Origin: Clostridiaceae bacterium Marseille-Q4145
Lineage (GTDB): Bacteria > Bacillota > Clostridia > Lachnospirales > Lachnospiraceae
Assembly: GCA_018223365.1 (NCBI GenBank)
Contig: JAGTTP010000001.1
Location: forward strand, 434,001 to 498,000
Direction: 5' to 3'
Length of the DNA stretch: 64,000 nucleotides
The notes under the pieces: generated by a model
What the model saw: only the letters and a program-made list of their open reading frames with translations
Told to the model about the DNA's origin: nothing
The model's database searches: none
Translations under genes and position numbers: made by a program
In this document: positions 41,426 to 50,215 of the stretch, piece by piece
Layout of the letters: each line of letters begins with the position of its first letter
Numbering within the stretch: the stretch's first letter is position 1

Positions 41426-42793
41426 CTAAAATGAGAAGTACAAAAAAGGATCATCCTGTCCCATATGGATACAGTAAATGCTGAACCAGAACAGCATCAG
41501 CAATACCACTGCTGAAATCAGGCTCCCTTTGTATTTTTCATAGATTTTCCGCGGCCATGGTGTTATGAAAATAAGTCCTGCCAGCAATGGCCACACATAC
41601 ATCTGACCATATTTCAAATAATCCCCGGCGTACCAGGTGTAAGCACCCGGTGCATTAAAAAACGGGAACAATCGTTCCAGATACACTACGATATTCCGAA
41701 TTTCTGCCACTGCAAAAGGCAACCAGGACAGCGGAATCAATATCATCATATAAAGATGTCCCAACCATGGATACCGATTCAATATTTTTAAATAAAGAAA
41801 TTTTTCTGCCGCAATCATAACAAACAGACAGCCGCCCCACAAAAGGAAATTCCATCCTGCCCCATGCCAGATACCCGTGAGCAGCCATACGACCAGAAGG
41901 TTTCTTAACAGTTTCCAACGGGAGCATCTGCTTCCTCCCAGCGGGATATAGACGTAATCCCGGAACCAGCTTCCCAGGGTCATATGCCATCTGCGCCAGA
42001 ACTCCGTCATCGAACACGCCATATAGGGATAATGAAAGTTTTCCGGCAGATGGAAGCCAAGCAGCCTTCCAAGTCCCACTGCCATGAGAGAATAGCCATA
42101 GAAATCAAAATAAATCTGAAATGTAAATGCGATCAATCCCAGCCAGGCAAAGGGTGTGGAGATGCTTTCGTAACCGATCGTTCCCACTTTCTGCCACAGA
42201 CCGGACAGCTGGTTGGCCAGCAGCACCTTCATGGCAAGCCCGATGGTCAGCTCCCGTAAGCCTTCCTCCACATCTGAGGCTGTTACCCGCCGCGCCCCCA
42301 GATCTGTTTCCGTATCCTTCCATCGAAGAATCGGCCCGGAGCTCATATGCGGCCACATGGATGCCCATGTTCCAAAATGAAGGAACGAAGGAAATACCCG
42401 GATTTCTCTTCGATAGAGATCAACCAGCCATCCAATCATCTGGAAAGTATAAAAACTGATTCCCAGGGGAAGAAGCAGCCCACGCCCGGTAAAGAATCCA
42501 CTATATTTAAATACCATCAGGGGACACAAGTTAAAAAGAACACCGGCAAAGAGCCGCTGCTTTCGGTGCTTCTCATCTGCTGCCTGGACCATCCAGGCAC
42601 CCAGATACCAGTTGAGAAGCAAAGATATAAGAAATAAAATCAGATACATCGGAGTCTTTCTTACTCCGTAAAAGTAAAACGCAAGGCTGCCTGCAAACAA
42701 CACCAGATTTTTCCATTTTGCAGGGCATACCATATATACCACCAAAAAACAAGGTAAAAAGCGGAATAAAAATGTAAAGCTTGAAAATACCAC
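41426..42793 (-). CDS. MBOAT-family O-acyltransferase
   Basis: A 455-residue polytopic membrane protein of the AlgI/DltB type. The family signature SMTEFWRRWHMTLGSWFRDYVYIPLGG is followed by the conserved His region WLLTGIWHGAGWNFLLWGG. It moves acyl groups across the membrane for polysaccharide modification, with the SGNH partner downstream. The start is GTG at 42793 with AGGAGA upstream. It has its own strong promoter and a hairpin in the leader, and is next to GDP-sugar genes, so the target may be a fucose- or mannose-containing surface glycan (inference). Confidence 0.92.
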   Translation of the reverse strand: MVFSSFTFLFRFLPCFLVVYMVCPAKWKNLVLFAGSLAFYFYGVRKTPMYLILFLISLLLNWYLGAWMVQAADEKHRKQRLFAGVLFNLCPLMVFKYSGFFTGRGLLLPLGISFYTFQMIGWLVDLYRREIRVFPSFLHFGTWASMWPHMSSGPILRWKDTETDLGARRVTASDVEEGLRELTIGLAMKVLLANQLSGLWQKVGTIGYESISTPFAWLGLIAFTFQIYFDFYGYSLMAVGLGRLLGFHLPENFHYPYMACSMTEFWRRWHMTLGSWFRDYVYIPLGGSRCSRWKLLRNLLVVWLLTGIWHGAGWNFLLWGGCLFVMIAAEKFLYLKILNRYPWLGHLYMMILIPLSWLPFAVAEIRNIVVYLERLFPFFNAPGAYTWYAGDYLKYGQMYVWPLLAGLIFITPWPRKIYEKYKGSLISAVVLLMLFWFSIYCIHMGQDDPFLYFSF

Positions 42794-42823
42794 GATTGTC
42801 TCTCCTGCTCTTTCCAGTTACTA

Positions 42824-42858
42824 AAGGAGAAGCTCTTATTCAACCGGAACTTCTCCTT
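42824..42858 (-). promoter_or_regulatory. Leader hairpin before the MBOAT gene
   Basis: AAGGAGAAG (42850-42858) and CTTCTCCTT (42824-42832) pair perfectly over nine bases with a 17-nt loop. The 5' arm itself looks like a ribosome site. There is only a short T stretch, so this may be a weak attenuator. Confidence 0.5.
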
Positions 42859-42864
42859 AGTCAC

Positions 42865-42894
42865 ATTATAGGAAACGGGCGGATTCTTTGTCAA
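42865..42894 (-). promoter_or_regulatory. Promoter of the MBOAT-SGNH pair
   Basis: Consensus -35 TTGACA (42889-42894) and consensus -10 TATAAT (42865-42870) are separated by 18 bp, making this one of the best promoter matches in the window. Confidence 0.8.
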
Positions 42895-42936
42895 TATGGG
42901 TCGAATCACTTTCAGAATTCTTCAGAATATATCGCT

Positions 42937-45219
42937 TTACACCTGTACCTTCAACACGATACCACTGCCTTCAAACGCCACCGTCTTCTTCCCTGCCGGG
43001 ACGAAGAAGCAGTCTGCGGGGCGGTAAGGAATCTCTTCTTCTCCGCACCGGATCGTACCGGTCCCTTCCAGCACCACGAAAGCCCGGAAGCTGGAATCAT
43101 CGAGATTAAAGGAGTTCTCTTCAGCCAGATCATACCGTTCCACGGAGAAATATTTACACTCCATGGTTTTTGCTGCTTCCATATCCTTCTTATGGAAATT
43201 CACCACATCCATGGCTTTGTCCACATGAAGTTCCCGGAGTTCTCCATATTTATCGCGGCGTTTATAATCATACAGACGGTAGGTCACATTAGAACTCTGC
43301 TGGATTTCGCAGATCAGCACTCCCGGTCCGATCGCATGGACGGTTCCCGTCTCAATAAAATAGCTCTCACCCTTCCGTACCGGAATCTTGTTCAGAATCT
43401 CAGGCAAAGTGCCGTCCTCGATCCGCTGCCGTACCTCTTCCTCGTCTGTGTCTTTGGAAAATCCACAGTAGAGATAGGAGTCCGGCTCACAGTCCACTAC
43501 ATACCAAAGTTCATTTTTGCCGTATTCGTCTTCTTTCTGAAGCGCGTAATCATCCCCCGGATGTACCTGAATGGACAGGCACTGATGGGAGTCGATAAAC
43601 TTGATCAGCAACGGAAACCGCTCATAGGGTTCACATTTCCAGCCCAGGATACCGCGGCCAAACCGGTCAATATATTCGCCCAGCATGAGTCCTTTACTTT
43701 TTCCCGTGGCAACTACGCTCTGACCTGCCTTATGAGTAGACAACTCCCAACTCTCCGCAATCACATCATAATTACATTTCTTACCGTAGACATCGCGCAG
43801 GCGGGTTCCTCCCCAAAGATTATCTTTGAATGCCGGTTCCAGCCGCACCAGTTCATCACAATCTGTTTTCACCATTGGCTGACCAGCCAGACGGGTCAGA
43901 TCCGTACCGTGACCATACTCCAGCTCGCCCACACTGACCTCGATAATCACCAGATCCTCTGCAGAACGGTTGGCAATCTGATGTGCCATGCCCATGGGAA
44001 CGAAAATATTTCCTCCAGGACCGTATTCCTTCAGTTCCTCTCCCAACAAAATGGAAGCCGTACCGCTGACCACAGTCCAGTGTTCCGTTCTTAACTTGTG
44101 CACATGACGGGACAGTTCTTTTCCCGGGAAAATGGTAATCTTCTTCACTCTGCAGGAAGTACCATAGTGAAGCGTTTCCTTGATTCCCCACGCCGTATAG
44201 TATACTGTGCCTTCATCAAAATAAGCCTGCTGCTCTTCATAGTTATCACGTATGATATTTTTGATCTGATCGGTCTCATTTTTTCTGGAAATATAGACTG
44301 CATCCGCCGTATTGACGACGATCACATCAGAAAGGCCGTTGGCTACCACCAGCTGATGGGATGCCTCGTTAAGCACGGAGACATTTTCACACTCATTCTG
44401 GATGACCTTACCGGAGTCCTCGCCGTGATAGTAGTCTGCCAGAGACTCCAGTGTCATAATGCGCCGCCAGTTAAATTCTCCTGTGAGCAGCTGCACCTTT
44501 TCTGATACACTTGTCACAGCTCGGCCAATACTCACCGGCTCAATCTCTTCCACCAGTGCTTTAGGAATCTGCACATTTCTTCCGTAAGTATCCAAACGAT
44601 CCACACATTCCCGGATCTGGGCATAAAGCATGGGACTTTTACGGGAAAGCTCATGAAGATAATCACCACCGTTAAAAAGCAGGATTCCTGTATCATATTC
44701 CCAGGATTCCCCTTCCGGGATCTGCTCTGACACTTCACTATGATGGAACTCCGTATGTCCATTTATCTGCCGGAAATAACCATATCCCGGTTCAAACCGG
44801 TCCGCCGTCACGCCGATGCTTACCAGTTTTCCCTGTGGAATATAGCTTTTCGCTCTGGCAATGGCACCTTTATAATCACCGCCTTCAATAATATGATCTG
44901 TCGATACTACCAGATAATCTTCGGAACGGTTATCGCAAAGACAGGCAATGGCAACGGCCGGAGCAGTTTTCTTGCCTTCTTCCTCATAGAAACACCGATA
45001 TCGAAGTCCCTGAAAAACCTGCAACTGGCCTTCCACAATATTGGCATAGCGATCAGAGGTAATAATATAAAATTCTTCACAGAACGGGATGTTCCGGGCG
45101 ATAGTTTCCTGGAATAAAGAACGGTTTTCCTTAATATGGATAAACTGTTTGGGATAATTTTTGCGGGAGAGGGGCCATAACCGGTCCCCACTCCCGCCTG
45201 CCAATACAATACATTTCAT
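42937..45219 (-). CDS. Mannose-1-P guanylyltransferase / type II PMI cupin / class I phosphomannose isomerase fusion
   Basis: This 760-residue protein has three units. The nucleotidyltransferase (1-330) has VLAGGSGDRLWPLSRKNYPKQF and SIGVTADRFEPGYGYF. A ManC-type cupin (about 355-450) has FPGKELSRHVHKLRTEHWTVVSG and VPMGMAHQIAN. A class I phosphomannose isomerase (about 455-760) has zinc-site text IQVHPGDDYALQKE, ETGTVHAIGPGVL and SNVTYRLYDYKRRD. It could take fructose-6-P to GDP-mannose except for the mutase step, which the upstream phosphohexomutase could provide. Presence of two isomerase-type domains in one chain is unusual. It is the last gene of the GDP-sugar operon. Confidence 0.88.
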   Translation of the reverse strand: MKCIVLAGGSGDRLWPLSRKNYPKQFIHIKENRSLFQETIARNIPFCEEFYIITSDRYANIVEGQLQVFQGLRYRCFYEEEGKKTAPAVAIACLCDNRSEDYLVVSTDHIIEGGDYKGAIARAKSYIPQGKLVSIGVTADRFEPGYGYFRQINGHTEFHHSEVSEQIPEGESWEYDTGILLFNGGDYLHELSRKSPMLYAQIRECVDRLDTYGRNVQIPKALVEEIEPVSIGRAVTSVSEKVQLLTGEFNWRRIMTLESLADYYHGEDSGKVIQNECENVSVLNEASHQLVVANGLSDVIVVNTADAVYISRKNETDQIKNIIRDNYEEQQAYFDEGTVYYTAWGIKETLHYGTSCRVKKITIFPGKELSRHVHKLRTEHWTVVSGTASILLGEELKEYGPGGNIFVPMGMAHQIANRSAEDLVIIEVSVGELEYGHGTDLTRLAGQPMVKTDCDELVRLEPAFKDNLWGGTRLRDVYGKKCNYDVIAESWELSTHKAGQSVVATGKSKGLMLGEYIDRFGRGILGWKCEPYERFPLLIKFIDSHQCLSIQVHPGDDYALQKEDEYGKNELWYVVDCEPDSYLYCGFSKDTDEEEVRQRIEDGTLPEILNKIPVRKGESYFIETGTVHAIGPGVLICEIQQSSNVTYRLYDYKRRDKYGELRELHVDKAMDVVNFHKKDMEAAKTMECKYFSVERYDLAEENSFNLDDSSFRAFVVLEGTGTIRCGEEEIPYRPADCFFVPAGKKTVAFEGSGIVLKVQV

Positions 45220-45249
45220 AAAAATACATTCTCCACAATGACAGATAGA

Positions 45250-46977
45250 TTATTTCACCAGCTCTGTCATAGCATCTTTCAGGCTTTCCAGTGCTGCCTC
45301 TGCATGGGCAATGCTGTCTTCCTTCACGCCCATATAAAATTTCACCTTCGGCTCTGTTCCGGACGGACGCACGCAGCACCATGCATCACGATCCAGTTCG
45401 TAATAAAGCACATTTGATTTTGGAAGCCCTGTCTCCGTCACCTTGCCGGTCTCCATATCAAGTCTGGTGTCAGCGTCATAGTCACGGACAGCCAGCACTT
45501 TGTGGATTCCAATCTCTTTCGGTGGATTAGCGCGCATATCAGAAAGAATCTTCTGAATCTTCTCTGCTCCATCCACACCCTTCATGGTGATAGATACCAG
45601 TGTCTCTTTATAATAGCCATATTTCTCATAGATCTTCAGCATCTGATCCCAGAGTGTCAGGCCTTTTTCTTTATAATAAGCAGCAGCTTCGCAGAGGGCC
45701 ATCACAGCGACTACTGCGTCTTTATCTCTTGCATGGGTTCCTACCAGGCAGCCATAGCTTTCCTCATAACCAAACAGGAAGGTATGCTCATGATTCTGCT
45801 CAAAGAATTTGATCTGCTCACCAATATATTTGAATCCGGTCAGCACTTCGATCACATCCACATCATATGCTTTTCCAATTGCTTCTGCCATGTTGGAAGA
45901 TACGATCGTGGTTACCAGTGCACCGTCTTTTGGCAGACGTCCCAGTTCCTTACGGACACTCAGTTCATATTCTGCAATGAGCAGACCGGACATATTTCCG
46001 GTAAATGGCATATAACTGCCTGTCTTTGAATCCTTTGCATAGACGCCAAGGCGGTCTGCATCCGGATCCGTAGCCAGTACCAGATCTGCATCCGTCTTTT
46101 CTGCCAGATCCAGAGCCAGCTTAAAGGCATTTGGATCTTCCGGGTTCGGATAAGAAACCGTCGGGAACGCACCATCCGGAAGTTCCTGCTCCGGCACTAC
46201 CTGTACCTGAGTAAATCCAAGTTCCTTTAACACTCGGCGAACCGGAATATTTCCGGTACCATGAAGGGGAGTATAAACAATCTTCAGGCTGTCTGCCATA
46301 CGTTTGATGGCTTCCGGACTTAATACCAGTTTCTTTAACTTTTCCATATAGCGGTCGTCGATCTCCTGACCGATCACATGAAACAGTCCCTTCTTTTCTG
46401 CTTCTGCCCGATCCATCATCTGAATAGAGGCAAAATCCGTCACCGCATTCACTTCTGCAATGATTTCTTTATCTTTTGGAGCAGTGATCTGTGCACCGTC
46501 CTCCCAGTATACTTTGTATCCATTGTATTCCGGCGGATTATGGCTTGCAGTCACCACAATACCCGCAATACAGCCAAGCTCTCTCAATGCAAAAGAAAGT
46601 TCCGGTGTCGGACGCAGAGTTTCAAAACGATAGGTTTTGATGCCATTGGCATTAAGACACAAAGCTGCTTTCTCAGAAAACTCGGTGGACATATGGCGGG
46701 AATCAAATGCAATCGCTACACCTTTCTCTTCTCCGCCCTGTTTTTTGATGTAATTTGCCAGTCCCTGAGTTGCTTTTGTCACAGTATATACATTCATTCG
46801 ATTGGTTCCGGCCCCGATCACACCTCGAAGTCCACCGGTTCCGAAAGAAAGATCCTTATAAAAACGATCCTCAATCTCTTTCTCATCTCCGGCAATGGCC
46901 TGAAGCTCTGCTTTCGTTTCCTTATCAAAAATCGGGTCTGTACACCACTGCTCATATTTTGATTGATAATCCATCAT
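45250..46977 (-). CDS. Phosphoglucomutase/phosphomannomutase
   Basis: A 575-residue alpha-D-phosphohexomutase. The N-terminal GGLRGVIGAGTNRMNVYTV, catalytic serine loop VTASHNPPEYNGYKVYW, metal loop ATDPDADRLGVY, sugar loop GYEESYG, and the C-terminal phosphate-binding RPSGTEPKVKFY are all intact. Between manC and the PMI fusion it most likely serves as the phosphomannomutase joining mannose-6-P and mannose-1-P, although length and text are those of the PgcA-type phosphoglucomutase. AGGAGAG precedes the ATG. Confidence 0.92.
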   Translation of the reverse strand: MMDYQSKYEQWCTDPIFDKETKAELQAIAGDEKEIEDRFYKDLSFGTGGLRGVIGAGTNRMNVYTVTKATQGLANYIKKQGGEEKGVAIAFDSRHMSTEFSEKAALCLNANGIKTYRFETLRPTPELSFALRELGCIAGIVVTASHNPPEYNGYKVYWEDGAQITAPKDKEIIAEVNAVTDFASIQMMDRAEAEKKGLFHVIGQEIDDRYMEKLKKLVLSPEAIKRMADSLKIVYTPLHGTGNIPVRRVLKELGFTQVQVVPEQELPDGAFPTVSYPNPEDPNAFKLALDLAEKTDADLVLATDPDADRLGVYAKDSKTGSYMPFTGNMSGLLIAEYELSVRKELGRLPKDGALVTTIVSSNMAEAIGKAYDVDVIEVLTGFKYIGEQIKFFEQNHEHTFLFGYEESYGCLVGTHARDKDAVVAVMALCEAAAYYKEKGLTLWDQMLKIYEKYGYYKETLVSITMKGVDGAEKIQKILSDMRANPPKEIGIHKVLAVRDYDADTRLDMETGKVTETGLPKSNVLYYELDRDAWCCVRPSGTEPKVKFYMGVKEDSIAHAEAALESLKDAMTELVK

Positions 46978-47013
46978 ACTTCTCTCCTATGCAATTCTTT
47001 TCCAAAAGCCCGT

Positions 47014-48081
47014 TTACAGAAGGTCCGTTCTTCCCTGCTCATTTAAGGTATCTACAACCTTCTTCACATCCTGCACACGGTTCTTGTCACATACAAGAAT
47101 CGCATCCTCGGTCTCCACGACAACCAGATTATCCACACCGATAGTCGCGATCATCTTCCCACTGGAGAAAGAAATGGTATTGGTCGTATCAATATTCACA
47201 TGATCTCCCACCAGGATATTTCCTTCCGCATCCTCGTCATAAATGACCTTCATCATATCCCAGCTGCCCACATCATTCCAGCCAAAATCACCGGACAGTA
47301 CCAGCACATCATCAGAACGTTCCAGAATACCATAATCAATAGAAATCTTTGGAATTACCGGATACACTTTCTGGATCACGCGATCTTCATCCGGGGTCTT
47401 CATGGCATCACCAATTGTCGTCAGGCAGGCATAAATATCCGGAAGAAGTTCCGCAAATTTTTCCAGAATAGTGGATGCTTTCCATACGAACATACCGCTG
47501 TTCCAGGCATAATTTCCGCTCTCCACATAGGCCTTTGCCGTCTCATAATCTGGTTTTTCCTTAAATTCCTCTACCTTGCGGGCAATCGCATTCTCATTTT
47601 TATCAAATTTGATATAACCATATCCGGTAGACGGGAAGGTAGGCGCAATGCCGATCGTAATCAGCTTGTCCTGCTCCTCTGCCGCCTGAACGGCCTGATT
47701 GAGAATCTTTGTAAATTCCGGTTCATTTTTAATAAAATGATCCGACGGAAAAATACACATAATACCGTCGCCGTATTTTTTCACGATCTCCATGGCTGCA
47801 TAACCGATGCAGGCTGCCGTATTTCTCGCAGACGGCTCTGCCAAAATATGATCTTTGGCAATTCTGCCATCCACACACTCCAGCATCTTGGCTGCCTGCT
47901 TTTCATTGGTAACGATGAAAATATCTTCCTTCTCCACGGTGTCATGCAGGCGATCAATCGTTTCATTAATCATCCGGTCCTTACCGCTTAAATTCAGCAT
48001 CTGTTTCGGCATTGCCTGACGGCTTAAGGGCCAGAAACGGGTTCCCCCGCCTCCGGCCATAATTACTCCATATCGTTTCAT
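47014..48081 (-). CDS. manC: Mannose-1-phosphate guanylyltransferase
   Basis: A 355-residue single-domain enzyme making GDP-mannose. The nucleotide loop GVIMAGGGGTRFWPLSRQAMPKQ, AEPSARNTAACIGYA, FPSDHFIKNE and GYAWNSGMF-like NYAWNSGMFVWKA are typical. It lacks the C-terminal isomerase cupin, unlike the paralogous domain in the 760-residue fusion two genes downstream, so the operon encodes two GDP-mannose-forming domains. It follows fcl by 10 nt. Confidence 0.94.
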   Translation of the reverse strand: MKRYGVIMAGGGGTRFWPLSRQAMPKQMLNLSGKDRMINETIDRLHDTVEKEDIFIVTNEKQAAKMLECVDGRIAKDHILAEPSARNTAACIGYAAMEIVKKYGDGIMCIFPSDHFIKNEPEFTKILNQAVQAAEEQDKLITIGIAPTFPSTGYGYIKFDKNENAIARKVEEFKEKPDYETAKAYVESGNYAWNSGMFVWKASTILEKFAELLPDIYACLTTIGDAMKTPDEDRVIQKVYPVIPKISIDYGILERSDDVLVLSGDFGWNDVGSWDMMKVIYDEDAEGNILVGDHVNIDTTNTISFSSGKMIATIGVDNLVVVETEDAILVCDKNRVQDVKKVVDTLNEQGRTDLL

Positions 48082-48091
48082 GGACTGTCTC

Positions 48092-49036
48092 CTATCGCTC
48101 TGCTCTCATGGGATTATGAAGGAAATCTTCGTAGGTCAGACGAATTCCCTCTTCCAGTTCTGTCTTATAATGGAAACCAAGACCCTCCAGTTTGGATACA
48201 TCGAGAAGCTTTCTCGGTGTTCCGTCCGGTTTGGTCGGATCCCATTTGATCTCTCCGGTATAGCCGACAACCTTTGCTACCAGCTCGGTCAGCTCTTTGA
48301 TGGTCAATTCTTTGCCGGTACCCATATTAACAGTCTCATTACCACTGTAGTTATTCATCAGGAATACACAGCCGTCTGCCAGATCATCTACATACAGGAA
48401 CTCACGGAGCGGTGATCCGGTACCCCAACAGGTAACCTCCTTAAGACCCTGCTCTTTTGCCTCATGAAAACGGCGGATCAGTGCCGGAAGCACATGGCTG
48501 TGGGTCGGATGATAGTTATCATTCGGTCCGTACAGGTTGGTCGGCATACAGCTGATATAGTCGGTTCCGTACTGACGGTTCAGAAACTCGCAGTATTTCA
48601 GGCCACTGATCTTTGCCAGAGCATAAGCTTCATTGGTCTTCTCCAGTTCAGACGTCAGAAGACAGTTCTCCTTCATCGGCTGCGGTGCCATACGCGGATA
48701 AATACAGCTGGAGCCCAGGAACAGAAGCTTTTTACAGTTATTTTTCCATGCTTCGTGAATTACATTCATTTCCAGAATCATATTATCATACATGAAATCA
48801 GCCAGAGCCTCGCTGTTGGCAACAATGCCGCCTACCTTTGCAGCTGCCAAAAATACATAATCCGGCTTCTCCTCTGCAAAGAATTTCTCCACCTGATCCT
48901 GACGGGTCAGATCCAGTTCCTTGTGGGTTCTGGTAATAATGTTATGATATCCGTTTCTCTCCAGAGAACGTACAATGGCAGAGCCAACCATTCCTCTGTG
49001 GCCTGCTACATAAATTTTTCCATCTTTGTTCATCAT
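48092..49036 (-). CDS. fcl: GDP-L-fucose synthase
   Basis: A 314-residue extended short-chain dehydrogenase that epimerises and reduces GDP-4-keto-6-deoxymannose to GDP-L-fucose. NADP motif YVAGHRGMVGSAIVRSL and the YxxxK motif in YALAKISGLKYCEF, with SSCIYPRMAPQPMKE, are diagnostic. Its start overlaps the gmd stop by 4 nt (ATGA). Confidence 0.97.
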   Translation of the reverse strand: MMNKDGKIYVAGHRGMVGSAIVRSLERNGYHNIITRTHKELDLTRQDQVEKFFAEEKPDYVFLAAAKVGGIVANSEALADFMYDNMILEMNVIHEAWKNNCKKLLFLGSSCIYPRMAPQPMKENCLLTSELEKTNEAYALAKISGLKYCEFLNRQYGTDYISCMPTNLYGPNDNYHPTHSHVLPALIRRFHEAKEQGLKEVTCWGTGSPLREFLYVDDLADGCVFLMNNYSGNETVNMGTGKELTIKELTELVAKVVGYTGEIKWDPTKPDGTPRKLLDVSKLEGLGFHYKTELEEGIRLTYEDFLHNPMRAER

Positions 49037-50091
49037 GCGTTTGTTACTCCTTTCAGTGCTGCTTCTCTCTTTGCACGTGCAAGGTCATGTTCTGCCATGA
49101 TCTTAACCAGTTCTTCATAAGTTGTTTTCTGCGGGTTCCATCCAAGCACGGTCTTTGCCTTGGTCGGATCTCCCCACAGATTGTCTACGTCAGTCGGACG
49201 GAACCATGCTTTGTTGACACATACCAGCATCTTGCCAGTTGCTTTGTCATAGCCCTTCTCGTCAATGCCGGTACCTTCCCAGCGAAGATCGATGCCAACT
49301 GCTTTAAATGCTTTCTCCGTGAAATCACGAACCGTATGCTGCTCACCGGTAGCGATAACAAAATCCTCCGGAGTCTCATGCTGCAGCATCATCCACATAC
49401 ACTCTACGTAGTCTTTTGCATATCCCCAGTCTCTTAAAGAGTCCATATTTCCCAGCTCCAGATGATCCTGCAGACCACATGCAATACGTCCTGCTGCCAG
49501 TGTAATCTTTCTGGTAACGAAGGTCTCACCACGGCGCTCAGACTCATGATTGAAGAGAATGCCGTTTACTGCGAACATACCGTATGCTTCTCTGTACTCT
49601 TTTACAATCCAGAAGCCATACTGTTTTGCCACTGCGTAGGGGCTGTAGGGATGGAACGGGGTGGTCTCACGCTGCGGAACTTCCTCTACCTTTCCGAAAA
49701 GCTCGGAAGTAGATGCCTGATAGACTCTGGTTTTCTTGGTCAGGCCGCAGATCTTCACTGCTTCCAGAATACGAAGCACGCCCAGTGCGTCCACATCTCC
49801 GGAATACTCCGGTGCGTCAAAACTTACCTGTACATGGCTCTGTGCTGCCAGGTTGTAGATCTCGTCCGGCTGTACCTCGCCGACAATACGGATAATACTG
49901 GATGAATCGGAAAGATCTCCGTCGTGAAGTTTCACTGCATTCTTCTCCAGCAGATGATCAATTCTTCCGGTATTTGCAAGAGACGAACGGCGCACAATGC
50001 CGTGTACCTCATATCCTTTGTCCAGCAGAAACTCTGCCAGATAAGAGCCGTCCTGTCCGGTAATTCCTGTGATTAATGCTTTTTTACTCAT
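49033..50091 (-). CDS. gmd: GDP-mannose 4,6-dehydratase
   Basis: An enzyme that converts GDP-mannose to GDP-4-keto-6-deoxymannose. The ATG at 50091 (MSKKALITG) follows AGGAGGAAT; a frame extension to 50169 is unlikely. It gives 352 residues. GITGQDGSYLAEFLLDKGYEVHG, YQASTSELFGKVEEVPQ and the YxxxK in YSPYAVAKQYG are present. It is the first gene of the GDP-fucose operon; a 14-18 nt AT-rich stretch and an 18-bp palindrome lie before it. Confidence 0.97.
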   Translation of the reverse strand: MSKKALITGITGQDGSYLAEFLLDKGYEVHGIVRRSSLANTGRIDHLLEKNAVKLHDGDLSDSSSIIRIVGEVQPDEIYNLAAQSHVQVSFDAPEYSGDVDALGVLRILEAVKICGLTKKTRVYQASTSELFGKVEEVPQRETTPFHPYSPYAVAKQYGFWIVKEYREAYGMFAVNGILFNHESERRGETFVTRKITLAAGRIACGLQDHLELGNMDSLRDWGYAKDYVECMWMMLQHETPEDFVIATGEQHTVRDFTEKAFKAVGIDLRWEGTGIDEKGYDKATGKMLVCVNKAWFRPTDVDNLWGDPTKAKTVLGWNPQKTTYEELVKIMAEHDLARAKREAALKGVTNA

Positions 50092-50135
50092 ATATTCCTC
50101 CTGAAAATAGTATTCCTTTACAAAAACTGTTCTAT

Positions 50136-50164
50136 AGTATAAGATAGATAAATCAAGAAATCTA
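50136..50164 (-). promoter_or_regulatory. Promoter of the GDP-fucose operon
   Basis: -10 TATACT (50136-50141) and a poor -35 TAGATT (50159-50164) are 17 bp apart. The -35 touches the palindrome at 50163-50180. A weak -35 next to a palindrome fits activator dependence. Confidence 0.5.
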
Positions 50165-50180
50165 CGCAAAAATTTGCGTA
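50163..50180. promoter_or_regulatory. Palindromic operator TACGCAAAAATTTGCGTA
   Basis: Perfect 8-nt arms TACGCAAA and TTTGCGTA flank AA, midway between gmd and the divergent AraC-type gene. It is a likely binding site of that regulator (inference). Confidence 0.6.
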
Positions 50181-50215
50181 ATAATAGTAAAATATTGCTC
50201 TATAGGAGATTTATC

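Noticed and set aside
42781..44094. 437-codon plus-strand frame opposite the ManC-PMI fusion
   Set aside because: Antisense shadow with no recognisable motif, overlapping a strongly supported gene and its promoter region.
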